From assembly GCA_015520535.1 (NCBI GenBank), contig WAPZ01000195.1, positions 1 to 8,996 of the forward strand: a stretch of 8,996 nucleotides of DNA, in the 5' to 3' direction. A model generated the notes under the pieces. It was not told the origin of the DNA and did not search any database. It saw only the letters and a list, made by a program, of their open reading frames with translations. Position numbers and translations under genes: made by a program. Positions 1 to 6,133 of this stretch are shown piece by piece (within the stretch, counting starts at the first letter, position 1; the number at the start of each line of letters is the position of its first letter). The DNA comes from Candidatus Heimdallarchaeota archaeon (GTDB lineage: Archaea > Asgardarchaeota > Heimdallarchaeia > Hodarchaeales > S146-22).

Positions 1-78
1 GAAGTAAACTTTGTGGTAAAAGATATAACCGGAGAATTTGGTCATCCGACGCGAAAAATCAAACATTTATTGAAATAA
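1..78 (+). CDS. C-terminal fragment of an unidentified protein (5' end outside window)
   Basis: Reading frame 1 is open from the first base to a TAA at 76-78, giving 25 residues that end in GEFGHPTRKIKHLLK. The other plus frames either stop at once or read into the T-rich spacer, and the minus frames show stops. The stop is followed directly by a run of T-tracts typical of an archaeal transcription end, which supports a real gene end. The tail is basic and I do not recognise the family. It runs in the same direction as the next gene (204-824), 125 bp away, with a probable terminator and promoter between them, so the two are probably separate units. Confidence 0.5.
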   Translation, partial: EVNFVVKDITGEFGHPTRKIKHLLK

Positions 79-105
79 ATTTTTATCGCTGTTTTTCATT
101 TTTTA
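79..105 (+). terminator. T-tract transcription end after the partial gene
   Basis: Directly after the TAA at 76-78 there are T-runs at 80-84, 92-96 and 99-104 on the plus strand, with no convincing hairpin. Archaeal RNA polymerase terminates at oligo-T runs in the non-template strand, so this is a likely terminator for the gene ending at 78. The call rests on composition only. Confidence 0.4.
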
Positions 106-159
106 TTCACATTAACGGATGTTAATAACGGCCAATTTTTGCTGTAGTTGTTAGTGGTT

Positions 160-188
160 TTTAATATATAGAAACATTTTTAAATTTT
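160..188 (+). promoter_or_regulatory. Putative TATA-box promoter of the 204-824 gene
   Basis: Two TATA-like elements lie here: TTTAATATATA at about 160-170 and TTTTTAAATTTT at 177-188. With the usual archaeal spacing of about 25 bp from TATA centre to start site, the first predicts a start near 190 and a short leader. The second predicts a start almost on the GTG at 207, that is, a leaderless mRNA. No Shine-Dalgarno motif precedes the coding start, only a pyrimidine run at 188-205, which favours the leaderless reading. Upstream, TAACGG occurs twice (113-118 and 126-131), 13 bp apart; this might be an operator but is too short to claim. Confidence 0.35.
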
Positions 189-206
189 GTCTTCTTTTCT
201 TTTTTG

Positions 207-824
207 GTGGCAAATTTGACGCTAATTGAAGAGTTATGCAATAAAATTAAGCCGGAATTAGATGCTGATTTTTTATCTGGGCGTCGTGACATCGATGACT
301 TCAAAGATTTGGCGGATAGATTATTCAAAGCTAAAATATTGACGAAAAAAGAGCTTGAATATATCAAAAAGAATACTCTTCGTGTGATAGCGGAATTAAA
401 ATTATATCATATGGTGTTACAGTTAGTTGGCACGCCAGATGATTTACCGACCGCGTTTCAACAGATTTCAGTGAATTATGCCACACATTTAGTGGAATCG
501 GGAAGAGTAACGTCTTTAAACAAGGCGAAAGAAGAGTTAATATCCTTAATATCTACTGCCATAAGTAAATACCAGGCCATACCAATTACTCATGAAAGTG
601 ATGTGTTCGATTTTCTTTTAAAGGGATTAGAAAAACGGCGTGAAAATAAAGAACAGCAGCTTCAGTTTTTAAAAGACTTTAAATTAAAAATTGAAGAAAT
701 GAATGTTCCTTCAACAGTGTTGTATGAACTAAACACGATTATTAGAAAAATGGAGCGCGGTGAAGGACTGGAATTCCAAGAGCTTCAAGAAAAAATAGAA
801 AAATGGAAGGAAAAGACGCAATAG
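207..824 (+). CDS. Hypothetical helical protein, about 205 aa
   Basis: I do not recognise this protein. It is hydrophilic, rich in Lys, Glu and Leu, and appears almost wholly alpha-helical, with no signal peptide or membrane segment. The C-terminal part from about residue 135 to the end has the high charge and spacing of long helices or a short coiled coil. There are no Cys pairs for a zinc site and no nucleotide-binding loop. The start is uncertain: TTG at 204, GTG at 207 and TTG at 216 are all in frame with no ATG nearby. I prefer GTG 207 because a TATA-like element sits about 26 bp upstream, as expected for a leaderless transcript. The gene stands alone on the plus strand and ends 2 bp from the convergent stop of the 827-1135 gene. 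A cytoplasmic adaptor or small regulatory protein would be a guess. Confidence 0.75.
   Translation: MANLTLIEELCNKIKPELDADFLSGRRDIDDFKDLADRLFKAKILTKKELEYIKKNTLRVIAELKLYHMVLQLVGTPDDLPTAFQQISVNYATHLVESGRVTSLNKAKEELISLISTAISKYQAIPITHESDVFDFLLKGLEKRRENKEQQLQFLKDFKLKIEEMNVPSTVLYELNTIIRKMERGEGLEFQELQEKIEKWKEKTQ
787..806 (-). terminator. Possible T-tract terminator of the minus-strand lipoyl operon, inside the opposing gene
   Basis: Read on the minus strand, the sequence just past the stop at 827-829 contains T5 (803 to 799) and T6 (795 to 790) within about 20 bp. These are the A-rich Lys/Glu codons at the end of the plus-strand gene. Because only 2 bp separate the two genes, any terminator for the operon must lie in this coding sequence, and these are the best T-runs available. 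Confidence 0.3.
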
Positions 825-826
825 GC

Positions 827-1135
827 CTATGATTCCCATGTTTCTTCTTGTATCCATTTTTCAACGGCTTCTTTAAATTTAAGGAAATGTTTAGGGTTAT
901 TTAATGCAAAATCTTTTGTGCGTTGCCAGAATTTTCCTCTTTTTCGCCAACGGACTAAAAGTACTTTTCTTTGTTTTTTTTGTTCGGTCTCTGTTTCGTT
1001 GTCACTGCCTTCAGTTTGCATTGGACTAGTTTCTACTAAAAGTGCGGCAGTCCACCAGATTCCGGCTTTTGAAATGGTAATTCCGTCGATAATAGTATAA
1101 AAATCACCCACAGAAGGGAATTCGTTTTTACTCAT
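827..1135 (-). CDS. Small protein, 102 aa, possible PC4-like nucleic-acid-binding fold
   Basis: There is no firm family match. The predicted order is strands at about residues 11-23 and 25-35, a low-complexity acidic linker at 41-54, strands at 57-65 and 67-77, then a helix at 81-97. The segment from residue 57 on (KVLLVRWRKRGKFWQRTKDF, then NNPKHFLKFKEAVEKWI) resembles the C-terminal half of PC4/Sub1-type coactivators: a basic 'V-R-W' strand, a glycine turn, a K/T-rich strand and a closing amphipathic helix. This is recognition by eye and may be wrong. The ATG at 1135-1133 has GGGAG 6 nt upstream (1142-1146). The gene overlaps the end of lipB by 8 bp, so it is probably the last gene of the lipoyl operon and translationally coupled. 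It is very rich in Trp (6 of 102). Confidence 0.75.
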   Translation of the reverse strand: MSKNEFPSVGDFYTIIDGITISKAGIWWTAALLVETSPMQTEGSDNETETEQKKQRKVLLVRWRKRGKFWQRTKDFALNNPKHFLKFKEAVEKWIQEETWES

Positions 1136-1856
1136 TTTTTTCTCCCTTTTTTACAAAAGTTTTAATAATTGATTCCACATTTTTGTTTTGTGTCCATTTT
1201 ATATGGTGATATTCTTCGAAACTTTTGACGAATGCTTCTTTTACCTCATTCATGGGAATTTTTTTCCCGAGAATTTGTTCCATCGATGTCATTACAGTAG
1301 GGTGCATGCCACAAGGATTGATTTTAAAAAAGTAGGAAAGGTCAGTATTAACGTTTAAGGCGAAGCCGTGGAAGGTTACCCATTCTTTGATTGCAATTCC
1401 AATAGATGCGATTTTTTTGTTGTTAACCCATACTCCCGCGGGTTTTTCTTTCCATTTGGCAATGATACGATAAAAATTGAGGGTTTTTTCTAGAATAAAT
1501 CCGATTGAGGTGACATGTTCTCGGATGGATTTGTATTGTTTGGTCATCTTTGCGATTAAATATCCCACTAGTTGACCCGGCCCATGATAAGTGGCATCGC
1601 CACCCCGTTCTATGAAGTAGACTGGAAGTTCATTGGTAAGTACATTTTGCGGGTTGCCGTGTTTTCCGACCGTAATTACATGGGGATGTTCTACCAGAAT
1701 TAAAATGTTAGATGTAATAGTATCTTGTGCACGAAGTGATCTTAGTTTTTTTTGGAGATCCCATGTTATTTTGTAGTCCAAAAGGCCTAAATCTACCAGT
1801 TGCCATGCATCTTCCTTTTTGGTTGTTATATTTTTTGAAAGGGCATTTGTTGCCAT
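1128..1856 (-). CDS. lipB: Octanoyltransferase LipB (lipoyl/octanoyl-protein transferase)
   Basis: In well-studied relatives LipB transfers an octanoyl group from octanoyl-ACP to the lipoyl-domain lysine of 2-oxoacid dehydrogenase E2 or glycine-cleavage H protein, the first step of lipoate assembly in the cytoplasm. Counting from the ATG at 1856 (242 aa), the signature RGGDATYHGPGQ is at 84-95, the catalytic lysine is K148 in KIASIG, and the catalytic thiol is C182 in INPCGM. All hallmark residues are present and the length is close to the family norm plus a short N-terminal extension. An in-frame GTG at 1865 could add three residues, but GTGAT there lies 4 nt before the ATG and looks like a Shine-Dalgarno site. 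The gene lies 33 bp after dihydrolipoamide dehydrogenase and overlaps the small downstream gene by 8 bp. LipB rather than an LplA-type ligase points to endogenous synthesis, not scavenging. Confidence 0.93.
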   Translation of the reverse strand: MATNALSKNITTKKEDAWQLVDLGLLDYKITWDLQKKLRSLRAQDTITSNILILVEHPHVITVGKHGNPQNVLTNELPVYFIERGGDATYHGPGQLVGYLIAKMTKQYKSIREHVTSIGFILEKTLNFYRIIAKWKEKPAGVWVNNKKIASIGIAIKEWVTFHGFALNVNTDLSYFFKINPCGMHPTVMTSMEQILGKKIPMNEVKEAFVKSFEEYHHIKWTQNKNVESIIKTFVKKGEKNE

Positions 1857-1860
1857 ATAA

Positions 1861-1865
1861 ATCAC
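1861..1865 (-). promoter_or_regulatory. Shine-Dalgarno GTGAT of lipB
   Basis: On the minus strand GTGAT is followed by four bases and the ATG at 1856. It is complementary to the archaeal 16S rRNA 3' end (5'-GGAUCACCUCC), and no other SD precedes the alternative GTG start that it contains. It therefore decides the start in favour of the ATG. Confidence 0.5.
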
Positions 1866-1889
1866 TAAATCATGCTTTTGTCGATGTAT

Positions 1890-3308
1890 TTATTTTTTTA
1901 AATAGTGTATGGGTTTTCCTAAGGCGTCTTCAGCGCTTTCAGCAATGACTTCAAACAAAGTTGGGTGTACGTGGATGGAATTAATTAAGTCTTCTAATGT
2001 GGCACCTTTTTCGATGGCGAGGTTAACTTCATGAATTAATTCGGTTACATGCGGGCCAATCATTTCTACACCAAGAACTTTTTTGCTCTCTTTATCTGCA
2101 ATGATACGTACGAAGCCTTCAGCCTTGTCCATTGAGTACGCTTTACCAGAAATGGTAAATGGAACTTGTCCAATAAGGATTTCATGCCCTTTTTCTTTTG
2201 CGGCTTGTTCATCTAATCCCGTAAATGCAATTTCGGGATCAGTGAAAATTGCCATTGGAATCGCTTTTGGATGAAAAGTAACCTCTTTTCCTGCAATAAT
2301 TTCGGCAGCTATAGCTCCTTGTTTCATGGCTCTATGTGCAAGGAAAGGTGGACCTGTTACATCACCTATTGCATAAATATGTGGGACATTTGTCTGTAAT
2401 TTTTCATTTACGATAATAAAACCTTTTTTATCGGTTTTTACGGCGCTCTTTTCAATGTTTAATCCATTATGAGAGATTTTCTTTCCGACACTTACTAAAA
2501 TGACATTGGCTTCAATTTTAATTTCACCTTTAGGAGTTTCTACAGTGACAATAGAGAGATTTTCGTCATCATGGTGTTCTACGTGTGTTGCTTTTGATTT
2601 TGTGTAAATAGTAAACCCGAGTTTTTTCAAATTTCGCTGAAGATAGCGAACTAATCGTGGGTTGATGCCAGGAAGTAGTTGGTCTAACAGTTCCACAACC
2701 GTAACTTTTGATCCTAATTTTGCAAATACAGTCCCTAATTCAAGTCCAATGATGCCACCACCGATAATAAGCATTTTTTCGGGAATATAATCGAGATTTA
2801 AAGCCTTTTTTGCATTTAAAACCCGAGGATGCTCATAACTAAAGCCCGGTAATTCAATAAATGTGGTTCCTGTTGCGATAACAATGTTTTTTGCGTGCAC
2901 ATAGACGGTCTCACCTTCATGAGTTTGGACTTTCAGTGTATGCGGATCTTCAAATGATGCCATTCCATGAAGGATTTTTGCGCCATAACCCTTACATAAG
3001 AGTTTTACGCCAGAAGTTAATGTTTTAACCACATGTTGCTTCCATTCTTGCATTTTTTTTGCATCAAATTCCACATGTGATACTTTGATTCCAAATTTTT
3101 CCGCTTGTTGTAGTGAATAATATTGATCAGCAACATGAATGAGTGTTTTTGATGGTATACAACCAAAGTTTAAGCATTCACCACCTAAGTTTTCCATTCT
3201 TTCAATCAGAACTACATCTTTTCCTAATTGGCCCAGTCGTATGGCACACACATATCCACCAGGCCCCGCTCCAATTACAGCTACTTCTGTCTCTAGTTTT
3301 TTTTCCAT
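1890..3308 (-). CDS. lpdA: Dihydrolipoamide dehydrogenase (E3), FAD/NAD flavoprotein disulfide reductase
   Basis: E3 re-oxidises dihydrolipoyl groups on E2 or H protein, passing electrons through a redox disulfide and FAD to NAD+. Counting from the ATG at 3308 (472 aa), the FAD Rossmann motif GAGPGG is at 13-18, the redox pair C45/C50 is in GGECLNFGCIPSK, the NAD-binding GGGIIGLELG is at 183-192 with an acidic residue after the next strand (VVEL), and the second FAD motif IYAIGDV is at 311-317. The dimerisation domain carries the active-site H448 and E453 in HVHPTLFE. This complete set separates it from mercuric and glutathione reductases. It follows lipA by 5 bp, or overlaps it by 4 bp if the in-frame GTG at 3317 is used; GTGA there more likely acts as a ribosome-binding site. 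The placement between lipA and lipB confirms a lipoyl role. The E1/E2 or GcvH partner is not in the window. Confidence 0.93.
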   Translation of the reverse strand: MEKKLETEVAVIGAGPGGYVCAIRLGQLGKDVVLIERMENLGGECLNFGCIPSKTLIHVADQYYSLQQAEKFGIKVSHVEFDAKKMQEWKQHVVKTLTSGVKLLCKGYGAKILHGMASFEDPHTLKVQTHEGETVYVHAKNIVIATGTTFIELPGFSYEHPRVLNAKKALNLDYIPEKMLIIGGGIIGLELGTVFAKLGSKVTVVELLDQLLPGINPRLVRYLQRNLKKLGFTIYTKSKATHVEHHDDENLSIVTVETPKGEIKIEANVILVSVGKKISHNGLNIEKSAVKTDKKGFIIVNEKLQTNVPHIYAIGDVTGPPFLAHRAMKQGAIAAEIIAGKEVTFHPKAIPMAIFTDPEIAFTGLDEQAAKEKGHEILIGQVPFTISGKAYSMDKAEGFVRIIADKESKKVLGVEMIGPHVTELIHEVNLAIEKGATLEDLINSIHVHPTLFEVIAESAEDALGKPIHYLKK

Positions 3309-3313
3309 ATCCT

Positions 3314-4201
3314 TCACATCCGTTTTTCTTTTTGAATCAGATTTTTAACAAAAAATTCTCCGGCGCGATAGGACGTTCGAACTAATGGTCCTGAGGCTAC
3401 AAACTTGAATCCTAACTTTAGTCCAATTTCCTCATAGTCTTTAAATTCTTTTGGCGTTACATAGCGCTTTACGGGTAGATGTTTCATTGTCGGACGTAAA
3501 TATTGCCCAATTGCAAGAAAGTCCACATCAATAGCGCGTAAGTCTTTCATTGCCTCAATAACTTCGGCTTTTTCCTCTCCCACGCCGACCATAATGGATG
3601 ATTTGGTATAGATGGTCGGATCTTTCTTTTTTACATACTCTAAAACGAACAAAGATTGTTCATAGGAGGCTTTTGGATCTCGGACTTTCGGTGTGAGTCT
3701 TTTAATGGTTTCAATGTTATGAGCAAATACATCGGGATGTGCAGCTATTATCATGTCTAAAGCCTTGGTATTTCCTTGAAAATCGGGAGTTAACACTTCA
3801 ATAAGCGTAGTGGGGTTATATTTACGAGTCATGGTAATGCAATCCGCAAAATGCTGTGCTCCGCCATCCGGTAAGTCATCTCTATCAACGGAGGTTATTA
3901 CTACGTAACTAAGTTTCATGTTTTTTACGGTTTGTGCCAAATGGTAGGGTTCTAAGGGGTCGATAAATCCTTTTGGATTTCCAGTTTTTACCGCACAAAA
4001 TTTGCATGCTCTCGTGCAGGTGTCACCTAAAATCATAAAAGTTGCGGTGCCATGATTCCAGCACTCCGTAATATTGGGGCATAAGGCCTCTTCGCAAACC
4101 GTATGTAACGATTGTTTGCGCATGAGCCGTTTTAAGTGAAAATACGTATCTCCAGAGGCTAATTTTACTTTTATCCATTCGGGTTTTTTTAACGTAGACA
4201 T
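3314..4201 (-). CDS. lipA: Lipoyl synthase LipA (radical SAM)
   Basis: LipA inserts two sulfur atoms at C6 and C8 of protein-bound octanoyl groups, using S-adenosylmethionine radical chemistry and sacrificing an auxiliary 4Fe-4S cluster. The 295-aa product has both cluster motifs: the auxiliary CX4CX5C at C36, C41 and C47, and the radical SAM CX3CX2C at C62, C66 and C69. The C-terminal RTSYRAGEF (275-283) supplies S277, the serine ligand of the auxiliary cluster. Other family blocks are VVITSVDRDDLPDGGA (100-115), VLTPDFQGN (136-144) and HNIET (161-165). Length and motifs are those of single-subunit bacterial-type LipA, not the two-protein LipS1/LipS2 enzyme common in archaea. The ATG at 4201 is preceded by a purine-rich GAGAGAAGAG stretch. 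It starts 36 bp after the hydrolase stop and runs tightly into dihydrolipoamide dehydrogenase, so the genes are probably one transcript. Confidence 0.95.
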   Translation of the reverse strand: MSTLKKPEWIKVKLASGDTYFHLKRLMRKQSLHTVCEEALCPNITECWNHGTATFMILGDTCTRACKFCAVKTGNPKGFIDPLEPYHLAQTVKNMKLSYVVITSVDRDDLPDGGAQHFADCITMTRKYNPTTLIEVLTPDFQGNTKALDMIIAAHPDVFAHNIETIKRLTPKVRDPKASYEQSLFVLEYVKKKDPTIYTKSSIMVGVGEEKAEVIEAMKDLRAIDVDFLAIGQYLRPTMKHLPVKRYVTPKEFKDYEEIGLKLGFKFVASGPLVRTSYRAGEFFVKNLIQKEKRM

Positions 4202-4237
4202 TTTCTCTTCTCTCTTTGAGGTTTAGTGGATGAAATT

Positions 4238-5002
4238 TTATTTTGTGCAATTTTTTTCTATAAACTCTCTTGTTTTTGCAAATAATATATCTTTATCTGG
4301 TTCCACAGTCAGAATGTGTCCCGAATGATTTAAAATAAGGACTTCTGATGTGGTTGTAAGCTCTTTTTTTAGCAAAGTTATTGTTTCTAAGGCTACTAGA
4401 TCGTCCTTTTTCCCTAAAGCAATCATTGTTGGGGTTTGGATTTCTTTGATTTTCTTTTTTAGTGCTTTAATGGTTAAATGAAGCTGATATAAAGCATTTG
4501 TTGGGTATTTTGTATAGGACCATAAATTATGTTGCCGATAATACTCTTCAACGTCAGTCGATTTTGGGAAGTAGGGTTTAAAGAACCTTAAAATGCCGGT
4601 TAAAGCCAAAGCTTTGGTTTTCAATTTGTACGGTGGTGCTAATAAAACTAAGGCACACACTTTTTCTGGGTGCATTGCGGCAACATAAGCGGTTAAAAGG
4701 GCGCCTAGCGAGAGTCCACATAACACGATTGAATCATATTGGCTTTTTAAAGTATTGTAGGCGTTTTCGACGCTCGCTACCCATTCTTTCCAACTCTTTT
4801 TTCGCAAATCTTCAACGCTGGTTCCGTGACCGGGTAAACGTATACCAATGATATCAAAATCAAAATTGTCTTGTTGGCTTAAAAATTCAGCTAAAGGTCG
4901 CATCTCTGCGGGGGACGCGGTTAAACCGTGAACCATAAGGATTACCTTTTTTGAGGATTTCTTGAATTCAAATGGTTCAGCCAAGTGTTTTCTTTCGTTC
5001 AT
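4238..5002 (-). CDS. Alpha/beta hydrolase, Est30-like carboxylesterase / monoacylglycerol lipase type
   Basis: The 254-aa protein is a soluble serine hydrolase with a complete triad. The oxyanion loop HGLTASP is at 25-31, the nucleophile elbow GLSLG at 96-100 has S98, the acid is D200 (or D201) in GKKDDLV, and the base is H229 in NHSGHIL. The motif order, the SGHILT block and the short cap of about residues 125-175 match the thermostable carboxylesterase Est30 group, which cleaves short- to medium-chain acyl esters. There is no signal peptide, so it acts in the cytoplasm. A strong Shine-Dalgarno GGAGGAT lies 8 nt before the ATG. It opens the tight lipA-lpd-lipB gene run, 36 bp from lipA. A link to C8 acyl supply, acyl turnover or an ester lipid is possible but is inferred from position only. 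The real substrate cannot be told from sequence. Confidence 0.88.
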   Translation of the reverse strand: MNERKHLAEPFEFKKSSKKVILMVHGLTASPAEMRPLAEFLSQQDNFDFDIIGIRLPGHGTSVEDLRKKSWKEWVASVENAYNTLKSQYDSIVLCGLSLGALLTAYVAAMHPEKVCALVLLAPPYKLKTKALALTGILRFFKPYFPKSTDVEEYYRQHNLWSYTKYPTNALYQLHLTIKALKKKIKEIQTPTMIALGKKDDLVALETITLLKKELTTTSEVLILNHSGHILTVEPDKDILFAKTREFIEKNCTK

Positions 5003-5010
5003 GTCCTATA

Positions 5011-5017
5011 ATCCTCC
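5011..5017 (-). promoter_or_regulatory. Strong Shine-Dalgarno GGAGGAT of the hydrolase gene
   Basis: On the minus strand GGAGGAT lies 8 nt before the ATG at 5002. It is the closest match to the anti-Shine-Dalgarno sequence in the window and marks the probable first gene of the lipoyl operon. Confidence 0.6.
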
Positions 5018-5029
5018 AAGCTCGTTTTA

Positions 5030-5084
5030 TGAATTTTATTTAGCACGAATTTGGTAATATGATGTGTTTTGGGCAATTTAAATT
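5030..5084 (-). promoter_or_regulatory. Possible promoter of the hydrolase-lipA-lpd-lipB operon
   Basis: The gap between the GNAT-like gene and the hydrolase contains two AT-rich, TATA-like elements on the minus strand: AATTTAAAT at about 5084-5076 and CTAAATAAAAT at about 5043-5033. Either could place a transcription start inside the gap, upstream of the GGAGGAT ribosome site. The 3' end of the upstream gene is T-rich on this strand (TTTTTATTTTTT, ending at its stop), which could end the previous transcript. In an AT-rich genome such matches are common, so confidence is low. Confidence 0.3.
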
Positions 5085-6033
5085 AAAAAAATAAAAAGTC
5101 ACGTGGTATATAACTGTCTAATTTCCCCATTATATTAACACTGAGTAAATGGTAGAGCCGTTCTACATGGAAACCACATTGAACTAAGTTTTGTAAAGAG
5201 AGGGTGCTGAAACTTGGGAGTAAAAAGCCAATTTTATCGACATGGGCCTTTAAAAACTCGTTAAAAACGAAAGACATTATTTCTGGCAATTCGTTCATTA
5301 GAGCACCGACTGGACCAACCCAACCGTGTTCCGGATTAATCATGAGATATCCTACGGCTTTTCGGAACCCAATAAAAAGATAGCTTTCAGTACCTTTCAT
5401 TTTAGACCATTGACGGATCTCTTTGTGCCTATTTTTCCCCGAACACAATTTATCGATGCGGACAAAGTCCATCCATGGGTCATTGTCATAGGAAAATTTT
5501 TTCAGTTTATATGGGGTGAGGGCTTGTTTTTTGCCAAATTTTATGAGATATTCCTTCATTGAACGTGCATTTCCGATAACTAAAAAGATTGGTGCCAAGG
5601 GAAGCATACCTTTTTCTAATAAGAAGGTTGATTTCGGTGTTGGCTCTACAGATAAGAGCATACTAAAATTTTGCGTACTGCTTGTTAGTTGAGAACCTTC
5701 TTGAGTTTCCAAATATTTCCATAGCAGTTGTTTTTTAAGTATTGCTGTGTTATTGTCCTCGTTATTGTTCATTAGGTTTGAAAGGCTAATATGTAGGACA
5801 TTATCATAATTTTTGAGGAAAAGTAATCCTTTTGTTTCGGCGTTTTCATCGTTTGTGTATTTTACTGTTAACTTACGGCTGATTAACTCTAAGGTTTCAA
5901 GGTTTTCAAGATAAGGGATCCAAAAAAGCATATCAACTGGAATTTGATAATGTTGCGCAATATTTTTCTTGACAAACTCTAATGAATCATTCTTTGTAAA
6001 ATTAAAAAAGAAAATAGATTTATCAGCGGTCAT
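5083..6033 (-). CDS. GNAT-like protein, probably tandem acetyltransferase fold, 316 aa
   Basis: I cannot name the substrate. The C-terminal third (about 180-316) reads like a GNAT domain: strands around ESYLFIGFRKAVGYLMI (216-232), GWVGPVGALMNELPEIMSF (237-255) where family members bind acyl-CoA, a helix, then SFSTLSLQNLVQCGFHVER (274-292), the usual 'N-x-A-x-x-L-x-x-x-G-F' block near the end. The N-terminal half seems to repeat this plan in degenerate form: KSTFLLEKGMLPLAPIFLVIG (134-154) parallels the same block. The classic Q/RxxGxG/A loop is not clear in either half, so acetyl-CoA binding is unproven. There is no signal peptide or membrane segment. The ATG at 6033 has TTGATT upstream as a weak ribosome site. 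It lies between herA (100 bp gap) and the lipoyl operon (80 bp gap) and may be a separate unit. Confidence 0.75.
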   Translation of the reverse strand: MTADKSIFFFNFTKNDSLEFVKKNIAQHYQIPVDMLFWIPYLENLETLELISRKLTVKYTNDENAETKGLLFLKNYDNVLHISLSNLMNNNEDNNTAILKKQLLWKYLETQEGSQLTSSTQNFSMLLSVEPTPKSTFLLEKGMLPLAPIFLVIGNARSMKEYLIKFGKKQALTPYKLKKFSYDNDPWMDFVRIDKLCSGKNRHKEIRQWSKMKGTESYLFIGFRKAVGYLMINPEHGWVGPVGALMNELPEIMSFVFNEFLKAHVDKIGFLLPSFSTLSLQNLVQCGFHVERLYHLLSVNIMGKLDSYIPRDFLFF

Positions 6034-6108
6034 TGTTAATCAATTAAAAGTAGAAAAAGCCGCCTTAATTTTCTTTTGCTGGAGTCACCGCAGAACTCAT
6101 TTTGAAGT

Positions 6109-6115
6109 AAAAAAA
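6109..6115 (-). terminator. T7 tract after herA
   Basis: On the minus strand a run of seven T follows the herA stop (6134-6136) after 18 bp, without a clear hairpin. This fits an archaeal oligo-T terminator and would separate nurA-herA from the GNAT-like gene. The rest of the 100-bp gap (6034-6133) shows no convincing TATA box at the right distance from the ATG at 6033. Confidence 0.35.
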
Positions 6116-6133
6116 GAATGCGTTTTATGTAGA

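Noticed and set aside
111..131. Repeated TAACGG 13 bp apart upstream of the 204-824 gene
   Set aside because: The units are only six bases and not palindromic; mentioned with the promoter but not called as an operator.
174..367. Short minus-strand frame over the start of the 204-824 gene
   Set aside because: It overlaps the promoter and the 5' end of the plus-strand gene and has a low-complexity Ser/Lys/Asn product.
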